Shown in pieces: positions 6,085-7,466 of a DNA stretch of 7,466 nucleotides. The notes below the pieces were generated by a model. The model worked only from the letters and a program-made list of their open reading frames with translations, was not told where the DNA came from and did not search any database. A program made the translations under genes and the position numbers. Location of the stretch: the NCBI GenBank assembly GCA_003695135.1, contig RFIR01000449.1, forward strand, positions 1 through 7,466, given 5' to 3'. Source of the DNA: Alphaproteobacteria bacterium (lineage in GTDB: Bacteria; Pseudomonadota; Alphaproteobacteria; Rhodobacterales; Rhodobacteraceae). The first letter of the stretch is position 1. Every line of letters starts with the position of its first letter.

Positions 6085-7466
6085 ATGACATGTTTTATCC
6101 GAGGCCTAGTGGCGGGTTCGGCAGCGTTGCTTGCGGTTCCGGCCTGGGCGCAGATGACGCCCGAGAACTATTGGGAAGAGATGCAGGCCCTATATGGCCG
6201 CATGGGCTACACGCTCAGCGTCGACTCCCAGGAAAAGGTCGGTGACACGCTGGTGCTGAACGGGTTCGGCTACACGGCCGAGTTCGCGCAGAAGGTTGGA
6301 GACGAGACGGTCACCACCACGGCGAGGGCCTCGGTCGACCGGGTCGAGATCGCCCCCATCGACAATCCCGACTACGATCTCCAGATGACGATGTCGGAGA
6401 CGGTGTCGATCGAGGTGGGCGTGTCGCCGGGCGGAAAGGCAGAGCCCGTCGCCATCCCGTTCGACATTCACATCCCCGGCAACCGCCTGCTGGTCGGCAA
6501 GGATGGCGAGCGGACCGTCTTCGATGGCAGTGCTGACGCGATCGACATGACCCTGACCCGGTTTCCCGCCGAACCGGGCGGGCCCAAGGTTGACGGCAAG
6601 ATCGCGCTGGAGATGAAGGACATCGCCTACAGCGGCAACTACGCGCTGGGTGAGGATGCGGATTACGACGTGAAGGGGACGGCGGCCAGCATCAGTTTCG
6701 GAATTCACTTCAAGGAAAAGGACCAGGTCTTTACCGTTGCGGTGAACTATTCCGATACGGCGTTCGACGCGCTGGGGCCGTTCGTGAACTTCACCGATGC
6801 GGCGTCGATGTTTGCCGCCGGCGCGACGATCCTGAACATGTCCGCGGCATCGAGCTCGGCCCATATCGAGATCAAGGATAATCGTGAGAACCTCTTGATC
6901 ACCTCGACCGGCGGCGAGGGCAAGCTGAAGGTCTACATGGGTCGCGGTCAGGTCGACTACAGCTTCGAGGGTAATGATTCGGTCTACAACATCTCGGGCA
7001 ACGCCCTGCCGCTGCCGCCGGTCAAGGCCGAGCTGAAGCGGGTCGGCATGCGGTTCGCCATGCCGCTGATCCCGATGGAGGAGCCCGGCGAACTGGCCTA
7101 CGAGCTGCATCTGGAGGGCGTGACCGTGTCCGAGGAGGTCTGGGGCATGATCGACCCCGGCGGTGCCCTGCCGCGTGACCCGGCCGACATCATCCTGGTC
7201 GTCGAGAGCAAGAGCAAGGCGCTGGTCGATCTGACCAATCCGGAGGCCATGGCCCAGGCGGCGATGATGGGCCCGCCCTTCGAATTCCAGGATCTGCGTA
7301 TCAAGGAGGTGACCCTGCGGCTGGCCGGTGCGGAGATCCATGCCGAGGGCAGCGCGGTCATCAACAATGACGGGCCGATGCCGGTGCCGGTGGGTGGCGT
7401 CGATGTCGAGATCAACGGCGTTCTGGGCGTGATCGAAAAGCTGCAGCAGATCGGGCTGATTCCGCC
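6085..7466 (+). CDS. DUF2125 domain secreted protein; 3' partial
   Basis: 460 residues are visible and the frame is still open at the window edge. Residues 1-22 form a Sec signal peptide: MTCFIR, a hydrophobic core GLVAGSAALLAV, and an AWA|Q cleavage site, so the mature protein is probably periplasmic. The remainder is a long beta-rich, acidic region matching DUF2125 (PF09898-like) proteins of Rhodobacterales. Characteristic stretches include the opening TPENYWEEMQALYGRMGY (24-41), LPLPPVKAELKRVGMRFAMP and ELHLEGVTVSEEVWGMIDP, and a late segment with VVESKSKALVDL. Family members are around 500 residues, so only the last part should be missing. The function of the family is not established; repeated amphipathic beta-strands suggest an envelope-associated or lipid-contacting role, but that is inference. 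The mature part has no Cys; the only one in the visible sequence is C3 in the signal peptide. The gene has its own promoter-like sequence and is probably not co-transcribed with the propeller gene. Confidence 0.88.
   Translation, partial: MTCFIRGLVAGSAALLAVPAWAQMTPENYWEEMQALYGRMGYTLSVDSQEKVGDTLVLNGFGYTAEFAQKVGDETVTTTARASVDRVEIAPIDNPDYDLQMTMSETVSIEVGVSPGGKAEPVAIPFDIHIPGNRLLVGKDGERTVFDGSADAIDMTLTRFPAEPGGPKVDGKIALEMKDIAYSGNYALGEDADYDVKGTAASISFGIHFKEKDQVFTVAVNYSDTAFDALGPFVNFTDAASMFAAGATILNMSAASSSAHIEIKDNRENLLITSTGGEGKLKVYMGRGQVDYSFEGNDSVYNISGNALPLPPVKAELKRVGMRFAMPLIPMEEPGELAYELHLEGVTVSEEVWGMIDPGGALPRDPADIILVVESKSKALVDLTNPEAMAQAAMMGPPFEFQDLRIKEVTLRLAGAEIHAEGSAVINNDGPMPVPVGGVDVEINGVLGVIEKLQQIGLIP

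Noticed and set aside
6190..7341. Long open frame (383 codons) on the - strand, opposite the DUF2125 gene
   Set aside because: The translation is rich in Arg, His, Asp and Gln without domain signatures, as expected for the antisense of a high-GC gene. The + strand gene has a signal peptide, Shine-Dalgarno and family match.

Overview
The window looks like a chromosomal segment of a marine or soil alphaproteobacterium of the order Rhodobacterales (Rhodobacter, Paracoccus or roseobacter relatives). The grounds are high G+C with strong G/C preference at third codon positions, the downstream end of a Rhodobacter-type gene transfer agent (GTA) cluster, and a DUF2125 protein typical of this group. 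The genus cannot be fixed from the sequence alone. All recognised genes lie on the + strand.

Layout. (1) 1-3586 is the distal end of a GTA (domesticated prophage) structural cluster. It holds the C-terminal ~856 residues of the large baseplate/host-specificity protein (ORFg15, 'megatron' type, with a TIM-barrel glycoside-hydrolase-like domain). An 8-base overlap leads to a DUF2793 protein (probable tail-fibre or receptor-binding accessory), and an ATG/TGA overlap leads to a 102-residue basic protein that I do not recognise. The three are packed as one translationally coupled unit. (2) 3708-4529 is cysE, serine O-acetyltransferase, with all catalytic residues present but without the isoleucine C-terminus that E. 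coli CysE uses to bind CysK. (3) 4630-5871 is an exported or membrane-anchored beta-propeller-like protein (DUF4185/sialidase-like, one perfect Asp-box) of unknown role. (4) 5872-6084 is a 213-base spacer holding a possible terminator and the best promoter in the window, with a perfect 15-base palindrome at the expected transcription start. (5) 6085 to the end is a secreted (signal peptide) DUF2125 protein, cut off by the window edge.

How the parts work together. The first three genes probably contribute to the adsorption end of the GTA particle, although only the g15 homologue has well-established family membership. cysE, the propeller protein and the DUF2125 gene look like ordinary chromosomal neighbours with their own expression signals. 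This suggests that the GTA cluster ends between 3586 and 3708. No tRNA, rRNA, CRISPR array, insertion sequence or attachment site was seen. No spacer exceeds 213 bases. I see no clear evidence of a wholly new system. The least explained items are the 102-residue gene, the propeller protein and the operator-like palindrome.
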